Assembly (NCBI GenBank): GCA_008477525.1
Contig: SPDT01000003.1
Coordinates: 4,092,001-4,156,000 of the forward strand
Direction of reading: 5' to 3'
Origin: Hypomyces perniciosus
Lineage: Eukaryota; Ascomycota; Sordariomycetes; Hypocreales; Hypocreaceae
Length of the DNA stretch: 64,000 nt
The translations under genes were made by a program, and so were the position numbers. Shown one piece after another: positions 32,701 to 44,437 of this stretch (positions are counted from its first letter, which is position 1; the number at the start of each line of letters is the position of its first letter). The notes under the pieces were generated by a model that saw nothing but the letters and a program-made list of their open reading frames with translations, was not told where the DNA came from and did not search any database.

Positions 32701-35700
32701 CAAAGAGCTTTTGGGTATGGAATAAAAGCTGCTGTGATTCAAACGGATCTCGAATGTTGGATTTCATGACGAATCGGCGGAACTGGGTGTTCATGAAAAG
32801 CTGGGTCAACAGTGAGTTCAGGTAGCATGTATTAGACAGGTTGCGTAGGCCAACATAGCCACATGGCGATCGGATAGCCTTGGCACGCTCGAATTGAAAA
32901 GGGAGCTCATAGAGATAAGGGTCATCTAGTTAATCATCAACAACAGTGAACGAGGCTGACTCCCAGGTGCAAGATACATACCGTCTTCATCAGAGAAGTA
33001 GGGCACGAGGGAATTGACTGCCTTCAACAACGAGCCAAACTTTCCCCGGTCCTGTCTGGTAAGACGAAAAATAACCTCATAGAGCTTCGCACGCGTATCT
33101 GTATTCAAAAACACTGTGGCGGCCGGTTGGTCGGGACTCCGGCTCTGGGGGAAGAGGTGCCGCCAAAAGAGAAGTTGACCAAGATTACTGCAAGGTTAGC
33201 ATCAAGATTGTATGTAGTATTGTGGGGATTGACTTACTGGGGCAACAATAGGGAAGTGGGTAGTGTATCGTCAATCTGCATGCACATGTGCAAAAGGGAG
33301 ACGAGGCCTCTGGCAACCGGATCAAGAGGCTCTATCTGATCGATTTCCTAAAGACTAGCTTAGTTTGATGAAAGGAAGGGCGAAAGATGAAATGCTTTAC
33401 CTCAGTCGAAACGTGACTCAGTAGAAGCTCACTAGTCAACTCAGCAAGACTGTGGAAATCCACTGCTGTAGGCGATGTCTTGGAGACCCTAAGTAAGAGG
33501 AACTGAAATATTGTGAAAAGCTCATGGCATTGGCTAGGAAACTTGACAACTTGCGTGAGAAGGTTTGAAACGATCGACCAAAAAAATCGTGTCAAAGTAT
33601 GGGGGGACGTTGCATTTGCTTCCGAAGGGGTAGGCAACATAGTTGAGGAGGGCTGGTCCTCGCCATCGACTACATCTTCGATAAGCTCCAAGACCAGTTC
33701 CCTTACCGCCTTTCTGGCGTCGAAGAGCGCAAGCTTCGGGACAAGTTGACGAAATTCCGAGTTAACGGTAGTATCTTCCCAAAATCGAGTATTCTGTAGG
33801 CCAAGCCGTAGAATAGCAGTCATGGTGCTGGATATCAATGATACGGCAGCCTCTTCGGTGGAACTTGCAGCGTTAGACAAGATGGCTATGAGTCGATCTG
33901 CAGTAGGTGCGATGGCACCATCTGCCTCCTTGGAGACTGTTGGAGGGCGAGCATCTGGTTTCCCTGTTAGTCTGAAGACTGCAATGATGGAAAACAAACA
34001 CACCTTCAAGGAGTTTCACAAATGTCTGCATCAAAGAACCCATAAGTTGAACTTGCAACTGGGGGTTGGTTCTGTATAGTAACTCCCGATCAGATATCGC
34101 CTGGACAACCAAATATTGGGATTTGCGCAACGCTTCTTCATATGATGTTTGAGAAAAGCCTTGATATCTAAGTCTGTGGCTGCTATCCGAGGCTGCTAAT
34201 CGAGCGGTTTCTGTGTACTCAACCAGCGCGTGTATGGCATAGAGTGACTTGAAAGGCTGCCCAGAAAGGAAGACATCTTTGTAGGAAGTCGTTTCACTCT
34301 CAAACAATTCTATGATGTGGCCGTCCGCGGGAAGCTTCACTAGCAGGTTGTAAATCTTAACATGTTAGTAATCATGCCAATAGTTTCTCTCCTAGAACGC
34401 ATACCTCTTTCGCGATTTTGTCATCCATGCTCAAGTACTCCCACAGCTCCTGAAAATGAGACAGAATTTCAATCTCCAGAGGGGATGAGCCAGGTTTAAC
34501 TCGGACGGAAGACGGCGCGCTGCCTTCTTCACGTCTGACCAGAATTAATCCATCACTGACATGTAAATCCTCCAAGGACTTGCAAATTTCATCTTCCGTG
34601 GGAAGGAACGGATGTCCCCGATAAAACACTCGATAATTCTCAAAACCAGTTTCTCTGCTTAGGCTAGCAAGAAGAGAAGCTGCGGTGTTTAATATGCCAA
34701 TGTGGAGAGGCTTGACCTCTGTTTGTAGAGCACCATCGAATGACTGATATTTTAGCTGTGCAAGATCTCCTTCAACTTGGTAAGGCTCCTGAGATATCAG
34801 CGATCTGAGGTCTGGTGCAGAGAAGTATGGTTTAGAGTAGTGCGCTTCCATGAAGAATCGCAAAAGTTGCAGACTTCGAATAAACACCCGCTCCTGCTCC
34901 TGTATTTCTTCATCGGTTGCGACAATCACCATTGGCTCATCCTCGCCACTAGAGGTCCCATCTATCGAAGCCTTGATTCTCCTTGCAGCGTCCTTGAGCT
35001 GATTCAAACACCGATCAACGAAAGAAAGGTGAACTTGTCGGGCCCGATTAAAAGGGTATGTTGTGATGGTGCGACTCTCCAGGTAAACATCAATAGCCAG
35101 GGTGCGAATCGCTGGCTCAACAATGATTGCATCATCCGCTGCGAGGATCATCCGCCACAATTGCTCGATGCTGCTTTTTGTCACAACAGCTTCCTCGTCC
35201 AGAGCGAAATCAACACTCTCGTTTACCAACCAGAGAACCTGCTCTTTAACGAATTCCAGCATTCCTTCACAGAAGCAGGATGGTGGAAGGTTTGGTAGGT
35301 ACTCAGAGAAGCAAGTTTGGAGGAAAGGGTTCTCGGAGGCCGACCTTCTGAGGGTGCTCATAATTATTTGCCAACCAGACTTTCTGTCGTCCGAGCAAGG
35401 AGACTGCGGTCCCACAAGAATATCCCACAGTCTTTTACCAAGATCATCGTTGATCGCCTCGGGTTGGTGTTGAATAATGCTGGTCACAAAGTCTCTTCTT
35501 GGCTGATTCGTGGCCCCGGAAAGCACAGCAGGCACGCCTGCTGTTTGTCCCGCCTGGATAGCATTTTCAAGCTCCTCCACGATCAGTCTCACCAGATCGT
35601 GTTGTTCCGTGAGAACCCTCAATTCGCCAAGTATCGCTGGACGGATAGCCATTGAGAGACACCACAAACTACCCAGTGTTGTGGGTGATTTCGCCGCCAC

Positions 35701-38109
35701 ATCCTTGATACAGCTTGAATAGAGCTCACGCCGACCTTGAGGGTCCGGTCCATGGGATAAAAGATCTTTGAACTTTTGCATAGCCGCGTGTTGCATTTCC
35801 GGATGAGCTACTTGAGAACCGGATGCACAAATAGAAGATTCTCTTAATAAGCGCAAACAGAGGTCATATGGGAGGAAACTCAGTGTTGTCTGCTCCATTT
35901 GACATCTCGCGACCAATTCACGCAACATGTTGTCCCAAAGCATCCTCACAGCGGGGTTGAATGCCTCGATTGGCAATGATTGAAACTTTTCGCAAAGACG
36001 CAGCAAGCCCGGATAATCGAAGAGATTGGCGATTGTCGTGATCATCCTTGTCAGAGCGTCCGCAACTCGAGGATCTTGGCTCGCCGTGATACCCTGCCAC
36101 AAACGATCCGTATGTTCATCCCGGTACATTTTGGTTACAACCAAAAATCCGATGATGTTGGCACTCTCCATGATGATTTCAGGATGGCAATTTGGCCCAA
36201 GGATGTAGTCAATCAAGTTGATCCGCATGAGGTAATCTCCTAAATGATTGAGGAAGGCGAAATTATGGTCTTCCCCAGCATCACAAAGTCGCCTCCAGAC
36301 AGCCACGAGGTCGCTACACAGAGTGGTAACAGCCATAACACGGAGTTGCATCTGGCTAGACCGAATGAGCTTCCCCATGATGTCAACCTTCCATTCCCAC
36401 GCAACGGCTTCATGGGTGTATCTCGGGGGGAGGCCAGGGTAGGTTTGCCTATGGTTCCCGAGTACGATGACAGCCTCTTCATGGTCGCCATGAAGACAAA
36501 AGTTCAGCATCTCGGCCAATGCTTGAATCTCGCAAGAAGCGCTCTCACTGCTTAAATATGTGACATGTTTCTCGACCGTCATGTTGAGAAAGGGTGACAT
36601 GGTGCTCCAGAGCTCATGGCCAAGCTTCAGCATCTGTTTGGCGTGTGGCACACCCTGTTGCCCTAGGCGTGATGTTCGATAAGATTCTCGCAAACAGTTT
36701 GTGAGAACCTGAATGACCGGGGCTAAACTGTCTGATAACTTCGGCAAGTTTGGTATGGCTTCGATGAGCAGTGTGGCCAACTTGCCCAACGACTCGATAC
36801 TCCCTCTAGGAGTCGCCTGCAGCTGACCCACAAAATAAGATGCTTGGTCTGATCGAGCCCATGAAGCTGCAGGTGCTTGGGCAAAATCATCATCCGAAGG
36901 TAAGTCGTGGCGTCGGGTCAACGTATGGAGCTGTTGAAGGTAGCCGGTGGAGAACAGGAGGGGCCCGTGGGGGTCTAATAGACTTGTGGTGGATAGCCAC
37001 TCACGAAGTATGTAACAGTCAATGGCGACAAATCTAGCTGCAAGTTCGGTGAATGCGGAATAGAGATCCACCACGGTAGATCGGAGCACTGACGACTTGA
37101 GCAGTGAGGGCCTGGATCTTGTTAATCGCGGACTAAGATGGATCGCCAAATGGGGCACATACTTTCTATTTGTCATGGCTAAACAAACATCTGGGAGAGA
37201 CAACCAAAAATTCCGATGTGTCCGACATGAGTCCAGAACGGAACTTGGGCTGGCATGCTTCGCGAACTTGAGATAGAGCTCGAGCCATACTTGGACTTGG
37301 TCGAGGACACTACTCTCTATCGGGGATTCTGGTCTTTCTAAGTATGCGCTCTTTACGTGGTCGCAAGGGAACTCACGAGTTGAAATGTACTGAGTCAAAC
37401 GGTGCACCGTCTCAGGTAAGGTATCCTCTGGATCGTGATATGGGAACTGCGTGGTGGGATCTGCAAATGCAACATCCTCGCCAACAATGGCAACCTCGAC
37501 GTTGAATGGGTCAAATGACATATCATCATCGGCTGCCCCCTCATCGTCCGGCACCGCGATCACTTCAATGGGCGGGCTTGCTGAAACCGAAGAGGAACGT
37601 TGAGAGGTCTCTAGGTCCACATCGAGGCCTTGCGCCATGTCGAGATCGGACTCCTCCACGCTTTTCTTAATCGTGTCCGCTTCGGGTACAGGCACATCAT
37701 CTTCGGGGAGAGCTGAAAGCGAAGCATCTGTGAGAGAAGACGTTGGGTCACTATACGGAGCGTTCCGAAGGTTGAGAGTGACCCGGCTCGATGTGGAGGG
37801 TTCTTGTTCTTCTAGAGACGTACAGGAAGTGGGGTCCTGGTCCGGCGTCGTCAGCGGGTCGGGGTCTTTGTCGAGGTTCATGGTATTATCTTGGACGATA
37901 TTTGCGGATTTGGCAGCTTCGGAGCTTGCAGCAACGTGGGCGGCGGGCTGCACAGTTTCGATAGAGACGGTTGGGGATCCAGAGGCCGAGGTGCGCCGGC
38001 GCTTGCGCGAGGAAGCGTCACTATCGTCAAAGGGATTTGGCCGGGTCGAGCTAGGCTCAGGAGAGACAGCAGGCTCTGGATGGTTGGGGGATATCGAGAC
38101 GGGATCCAT
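29703..38109 (-). CDS. Very large ubiquitin C-terminal hydrolase (USP family, USP9X/USP34-like)
   Basis: Ten exons on the minus strand: 38109-34405, 34355-34004, 33963-33401, 33347-33238, 33187-32982, 32925-32356, 32302-32251, 32199-29987, 29927-29871, 29800-29703 (7,926 nt, 2,641 residues). The first 150 residues are disordered and carry a KRRRTS basic cluster. A long helical region of about 1,450 residues follows. The catalytic domain has the Cys box YVGLRNLSNTCYLNSLL (Cys near residue 1,679), a zinc-finger half KCSTCDRHVDAVK, HLKRFDFNLRT, and the His box HSGTAESGHYYSY (His near 1,930). A helical C-terminal part of about 680 residues ends MDDTNLI. It removes ubiquitin from target proteins. 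The layout resembles the USP9X/USP34 giants. The last two small exons are the least certain. Confidence 0.93.
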
Positions 38110-40300
38110 CTGGCTGGTGCAGAGGGGGGTGGGAGCACGAAGCCTGGAGGTCCAGAGACGTCACGACGACGCGAGGGCCGTCCGGGCGGCAGCTATAGAA
38201 AATTAACATGTGTAGTTAATACGACTGCCGGGCGGCCGCGAGATTGAGTGCGGGGAGAAAAGACGATAACAAGGCAGGCTGCTGGTCGTAACTATACACA
38301 CACGCACGCGCGCACACAGCCAGCCGACGAACGGGTGAATGAGGTGACGATACAAAAAAAACCGTGGAAGCCTTGCGATGTCGTGAAGATTTGGGGAAGC
38401 GGGTATGGAGGACGCGCACTGGTGCTTGTGTGGAACTAGGCGAGGGGTAGCTGTAACTAGCGGTGGTGGCAATGGGTGCTTAATGGTGGGGGAGGAGAAA
38501 CAGAACGGGAAGCCTCACCTTGCTGTTAGCGCAGTACGCGACGCGGGCGGATCAGGGCCCTGTCGACTGCTAGGCGCAGAGGTAGCTCCCTACCTATGCC
38601 ACAACAGGTAGCTGCAAGGCCCAAAGGACACTGGAATGAAATGATGTTTGTGGCCACGACGGAACTGCCATCAAAGGCCTGTCTACTATTAGAGCGGAGT
38701 TGCCAGATGCACAGGGCAGGGCTCTTTACCTACCTACCTGATGAAAGAAGCGGAATGGTGGCAGAGCTGCAAAAATACCTACCTCTGGGCAGAGATGTGA
38801 GCGTGACAGGGCCTGCGAGCTGCGAGCTGCGAGCCCGTGTAGATCAAGTGCCGTGCTGCGTCCGAAGTAGTGGCCTTTGCAAATTGACTGCTCTCACTTT
38901 ATATCTATGGTGGGCGTAGGGGTGTCCGAGGCACGAGCGGGGAGGGAGTGATTCCAGTGTGGTGACGACTCGACTGTACGAGCATGTATGTATGGACAGT
39001 CACTGTTGTGTGTCCTATCAGACAAACGCCTCGGTCTTAACCATGGTGGAGCTGAGAAGCGTTGAACGGGATGCGGAGCGCCTTTCGCGGCCAAAGGTGG
39101 AAATGCACAGAACAGACGGGACTTTTCTGGACGTCGGACGACAGCAGCTGGCGAATTCGGAATCGACGAGAAGACGGGTGGAAAGCAGCGCGTATCCCAG
39201 GAAATGCAGTTGTTTTGTTCCAACTTTATGGAGGGAGGAGGACAAAGGAGTGAGTGAGTGAGTGAGTGAGTGAGTGAGTGGTGGGGTGGGAGAGCACCAT
39301 GGTTGGCTGGCAGCAAGTCCGTGATCTCTGGGCTACTTGACTGGTGGAATGGTCCGAAAGGCTACAGTCAGTCCATAGGTAGGTAGATACAGTATTTGTT
39401 AAGCCGTGTTCAAATTTTATAGTCGCACACTGCAGTAAGACTTGGATTCATTCATCAATATCTGAAAGACGGCTTGCTGTATTGATATGTGCGAGCCTTG
39501 GCGACACTAAAGCCATTCTTCGTTCTGGCAGAAGAAAAGAGGCGTCAATAACCGGACGGGAGCTGAAAACCCAACCATTGCGTCATCCCGTAAGAACTCC
39601 ATCCACCCGCCATACGGAATACTCCGTACAAAATAGTACAGGGTTGAAAACCAGCAGCAGTCTGTTGATGCCCTATGAACGAAGTACTTCGTATAATATA
39701 TACATGTCTACTTGATATCTTTACCCCCCGATTGGCAGTCCTCGCCCTATGTATTTATTTCTCGTGGCGCATCAGGTGATTCGAAGTACCGGTCGGGTCC
39801 AAAGGCCATGGCTGGCGAAGCCTTGTGATGCCCTGTAATCGCCATCTCAAACTTCAAGGCGTCGAGATCCGGCCGATGTTGGTCTCCGGGTGGCCTCCCC
39901 GGAGCGGGCGTCTAAAGTGGATGCCAGACCTCCATTTTCCGTCTTCGTCTTGTGGCTTTTTGCACCAGTTCCCGGTTTTCTTCTCCTCCTTGATTCCGGA
40001 ATCCGGCCCTTGCAGGTCGGTGGCCATGACAGAGCTCCACATCTGTGCGACCCACCATTTTGCTGCGATAAGTATTAGATAATGCACTTTGAGCAAGAAT
40101 TCTTCGCGTCGCACTGTGTGGCTCCGTATACTGCTGCAACTTCTTTTCTTCATCTTATCTCATCGCATCTCACTCAAACAATTCGTAATTCTCTCGCAAG
40201 ATAACGCTTTCCTTTGAACCCAACCAAGAAGATACGATACCCAAGACAACTATAGCCTCATTTTACTCTTTGCCTGCTTTCTTTCATAAGCTGCCGCAAC
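38110..40300. other. Intergenic between divergent genes, 2.2 kb
   Basis: Common upstream region of the ubiquitin hydrolase (minus) and POP3 (plus). It holds a CA/CG run at 38,294-38,319, short CTACC repeats near 38,730-38,780, a (GTGA)n run, and two palindromic words at 39,613-39,628 and 39,679-39,692. Open frames here lack known domains. No RNA gene was seen. Confidence 0.55.
39248..39280. repeat. (GTGA)n tetranucleotide microsatellite
   Basis: About eight GTGA units in tandem in the gap between the ubiquitin hydrolase and POP3 genes. Confidence 0.93.
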
Positions 40301-41186
40301 ATGGCCACTCCAGTCCAGCCTCCCGGGCGCAAAAAGCTTGTCCATCATCTCGATACGCCCTTCTCAGCAACATCATGGTACATCCCGCCACCCGCACTGT
40401 CTGCCGCTTTCCGCTCATCTTTCATTTTAGGCCAGAAATCTCATCAGATGACCAGGACACCATTCTAGAGCTCCTCTGCAAGTATGTTACCACTGTGCCG
40501 GAATTATAACATCGCCATTCACCTCACAACTCGACTCGATATGACCGAGTATGCATGCTAATCAATAACCAATCAGTCTTCTGAGTCCAATTGGTCAACA
40601 TCGCCGAACTCATATCAAGCCTTCAAAGGGAAAACGAGCAGCTAAGCGGGACAAAAAGACATTGGCCAAGGACACAGAATCTTCACCTGCCACGAAAGTT
40701 CCGCCGCCGCCCAAACCAGCGATCAGCACCAACGTCGACGTCGGCTTTAACTCCATCACTAAGAATCTAGAAACACTCTCAGGGTGCTCCCAGGACACTT
40801 CACGCTCAGAAGACCACGATTCAAGCAACCCCTACTCCATGGTTTTTGTGGCACGTGGAAACCAGTCATCCGCATTCAACTGTCACTTTCCACAAATGGT
40901 TGGAGTGGCATCCAAAAGTCTTCCTGAAAATGAGAAGATTAGACTTGTTGGGTTCTCAAAGCCTTGTTCTGATAGATTGGGTAGCACTCTCGGACTTTCG
41001 AGGGTCTCGTCTATCGCAATTGCACGCAATACACCAGGGGCAGATGTCTTGCTAGACTTCGTCCAAAAGCACGTAGCTCCAATCGAAGTACCTTGGCTGG
41101 ATGAAAAGCAAGCTGTTCAGTATCGGATGACACAAATCGGCTCAATGGAAACCACTGTTGGGCCTAAACGTGTGAAGCTGGGTTGA
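40301..41186 (+). CDS. POP3: Pop3, RNase P / RNase MRP protein subunit
   Basis: Three exons: 40301-40377, 40431-40481, 40577-41186 (738 nt, 245 residues); introns are 53 and 95 bases. The joined N-terminus reads DQDTILELLCNLLSPIGQH then RRTHIKPSKGKRAAKR, the signature of the Pop3 family. Pop3 belongs to the RNase P and RNase MRP complexes that mature tRNA 5' ends and pre-rRNA. The middle is Pro/Ser-rich. The C-terminal half (SMVFVARGNQSSAFNCHFPQM, then GLSRVSSIAIARNTPGADVLLDFV) looks like an L7Ae-type fold. It ends with a basic GPKRVKLG. The first intron is needed to skip an unrelated stretch; its GTACAT donor is weaker than usual. Confidence 0.88.
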
Positions 41187-41415
41187 CGGGATGACCATAC
41201 CTTGGAATATGAGACAATATGAAGACCTATTTACTTATATGCGTGAAGTAATTGGATTATTTGAACAAATCTACAACACGACGTCCATTTGTTGCTTAAA
41301 GCCTTAGATTGCGATTTGCGATTTGGAAGGAGACCTGAGGGCCAACGTCCTTCTTCTTCATTCATCTATAGTCTTCATACATCGCCAAGCCCCCATTTCA
41401 ATCATCTCCTCAAGG
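41187..41415. other. Intergenic between convergent genes, 229 bases
   Basis: Holds the 3' ends of POP3 and the permease gene. Nothing else seen. Confidence 0.5.
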
Positions 41416-43657
41416 CTATCTACTATAAGGGGTATTATCCCTAGTAATATATACTTCGCCAATCAACACAAGACAGCCAACGATCATTGAAATGGAAATA
41501 ATGGGAAGGTTCACGCGTGCAAATTCACGCCTCCGCACATGTATATGCTTTCTAGAGAGAATGTCGCGCCATAAGAGTCCCGCAAGTGATGCGCTGAAGG
41601 TGGTGCTGAATGCACCGTAGTTGACTCCAAGTGCCATGCTGTAGACTGTCGCCCAGAATGTCCGATTGCTGATGGGCGCCTTGTCGGCATGAAGCTCTGC
41701 CCACGTTTGTATAACGCGGGATAAGAGGATGGTGGTGCCGATGTTTGTACCCGAAAACTATTCATGGTCAGTGGTTAGCTGTTCACCATATAGAACCCGG
41801 AAGTTCAAGCTGTAACTCACATTGCACAGTATCACGGATAAGAATCCCATGCCTCCAATCGCTCCAATGGTCCCTGTCTTACTTGCCCAATGATCCCATC
41901 CGTACGCGAATACACGCACCCAGCCCTTGTTCACTAGGGCTTGAACTAGAATGAACATGGAGAAAGCAAAAGGTACCAGGGGGAGTGGCAGGTGAGCAAC
42001 CACAGCCGTAGCTGTGGGGAAAGTCTCTTGGAGCCATCTGAATGCATCGCGAGCCATGGATGCCAGCGTTGTTGGTCCACGGGCTTGTTGGGAGGCCAAA
42101 TCTTGAGACAACTGCTTCGTTGCCTCCACCTGCCCACTTGACAAGGTGCCGATAGTTGGTTGAATGGCGGAAACAAAGATTCCAGAAGAGGATTGTATGG
42201 TCTCACCCTTGTCCTTGACTGTGACGGTTTGGGCTGTTTGGTTGTCTGCTTCTGCGATAACATTCCCATTTGCAGCGACGTCATTTGCGCGAGCGTTGGC
42301 CAGAACTAGTTCAATGGCGATAGGGTCCTGATTGCTCTCTCCTCTGTTGTCTTCTTGAATCGTTTGATTGGCTCGAATATCTTCCAAATCCTGCCGACCT
42401 GTTCGAGCTACCTGGCGCGTCTCCTCTCTATGATACCACCCACACGCCAGATCCCAACAGAACGTGACGAATGCGGCCGGTAAGCTCACCCAGAAGACAG
42501 GATGGGGTTCGGCACCCGTGAAAACCGCATTCAGTACCAGCACGGTTATGAGTGTCACCATCATAATAATGGTTCCAAAAGCGGCGCTCGCCTTATCCAG
42601 GAAGGGGTTCATAATCTCTTCGAGTGAGAGACCCGTCTGTTGTTCACCATGTGAAGCGTCACTCTCCTGGATAGATCCCCTAGCTTTTGGGATATTCGGA
42701 TTGATAGGTTTTTGGTCCCTAACCTCCCCAGGGAGCTGATGCAGTATGATCGAATATGGAATAAGAGAGTCATTGGCGAAGACCATGTATAGCAGACATG
42801 GGAGGAGGATAATAGCAGTAAAAACAACAGGGACGATCATATTTGCCGTATAATCGATAAACTTGATGCTGAAAGCACCTGCAAGAACGAGATTGGCCGG
42901 GTTTGAAGAGACCAGGATAGCCGAAGCAATGTTTGCAATCGCAAATTGTGTATAAATCCAAGCTTGAGGATGGACAATGTTGCTTGAGATCCGAGTTATA
43001 TAGGCGAGAAAGGCTGTACCGGATAGGATGATAGGATCGTTGCCGATGAAGCCCCCTAGAATAAAGAAGAAACAGTAAAGGTAGAAAAAGAGCCTATGCC
43101 CAACGCTCCCTCCCCATTGAAGCACCTTCAACGCAAGGTACCGAATTAGGCCGGAGGCATCTATGGAGATGGCGATGTACGCCAACGTGAGGAAGAAGGC
43201 CATAATATCGATGGGGAAAATGTTGTCAGAGCCGAGGATACCGTCGTGTATTTCTTTACGCCCAATAGCCAGGATGGCAAGTAAGAAAAGGTCTGCCAGC
43301 AGCGGCGCCGTCACAGAGTTCATGGGGAAATTGAACCGCACAAATGCCTTGGCCCTCTCATTCTGATGGTCTTGTAAGTCGACTTCCCTTGGCGATATGA
43401 TCCGAAGGTAAGCTGAGCTATTGAGGAATGCGGTCCAGAGCTTTCGAGGGACGAATATGGGAATATGGAATGGGAAGAGCACATTGACATCTGTTCAAAC
43501 GCATTGGTGTTATTTGAGGCCTAGTGAGGTGGGCAAAATTCGTTTATGCAGCGGCTATGAACTCACTGGTCAGAACGAAAACGATGAGCGTTACAATGGA
43601 TCGCCAGTCGGATATCTGACTTGTGCCAGGGTCGCCCGTCATGGTTCCCCCTTCCAT
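41416..43657 (-). CDS. ArsB/NhaD-like anion permease (citrate-transporter-like)
   Basis: Three exons on the minus strand: 43657-43567, 43490-41821, 41757-41416 (2,103 nt, 700 residues). I start at MEGGTMTGDPG; MTGDPG five codons later is an alternative. About twelve membrane segments are visible. The signature LGGFIGNDPIILSGTAFLAYI and the later FSGTNIGTTILLSRVIQTW, NYGAFSTTFSASLAGLLWRDIL repeats fit the ion-transporter superfamily with two inverted halves. A hydrophilic loop of about 150 residues rich in Gln/Asn/Glu (at about residues 380-500) separates them, as in fungal members. Bacterial relatives pump arsenite or exchange Na+/H+. No ars genes are adjacent, so the substrate is open. Confidence 0.87.
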
Positions 43658-44437
43658 GTGTGGGCAATGTGGTATCGCGATATGTGATATGCAGCGTATT
43701 TTTGATGTAAGATCACCCTTGGAACTTGAGGTTGCAACGACGAAGGACAACGAGAGGCTTAAATCTCACCCGATCATGCAGACCAAAGCGGCGAATTTTG
43801 CCAGCTTGAGAATTTGAAGTTTGGACACATGGTGGCCATCAGGATGAATCATTGGCGCACCTGTGCGATCGGCGCCGCCATTTCCCCCTACAAATTCCGT
43901 ACTCGTCGTACTCCGTAATACAAATGGAACAGATTATCACATGGGATAGGTAGGACAAGGGTTATAAGGGGAGAAAGTACAGCTAGTATATTAGCATCGA
44001 TGAGTAGAAAAAGTAAACATGTTCACACGTCCTGTTGCGATTTTACATCTACTCGTATTATCTACCTGAATTCAACTGCTGGTTGTCTATTACAACAACA
44101 GGCATAATAATTATCGCCCCCAAACCAGCCGTAGCCCTTGGGCTGCCCCTAATTCTCCAAGGCGTCTTCAGCTGACCAGCGTGAGGCCCACAGTAACGCG
44201 TCATCAGATAACCAGCCATGAGCTTAGATCCTCATTGGTACAACAGGGACGTCCATTTTATTCTCTATATACAATATGAACTATCTATGGAAATAACTTT
44301 TACTACATATCATCATTGCCCTGGGTGTGCGGAGTATGCAAACCTCCTTCTCGCTGAACCTTTTGTGCTCTCGCTTATTGAGGGTTGGTTGGCTAGTCTC
44401 TCGGAGCCAGAGCCAAGACTCCCGAACAATCCTTCGC
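43658..44437. other. Intergenic, 780 bases
   Basis: Upstream of the permease gene and downstream of the MFS gene, both on the minus strand. A cluster CCGTACTCGTCGTACTCCGTAA sits at about 43,898-43,919, and GCGGAGTATG at 44,330. The plus-strand frame at 44,218-44,460 has no recognisable family. Confidence 0.5.

Noticed and set aside
38247..38440. Open frames on both strands around the CA/CG run
   Set aside because: Low-complexity translation of a microsatellite region; no domain.
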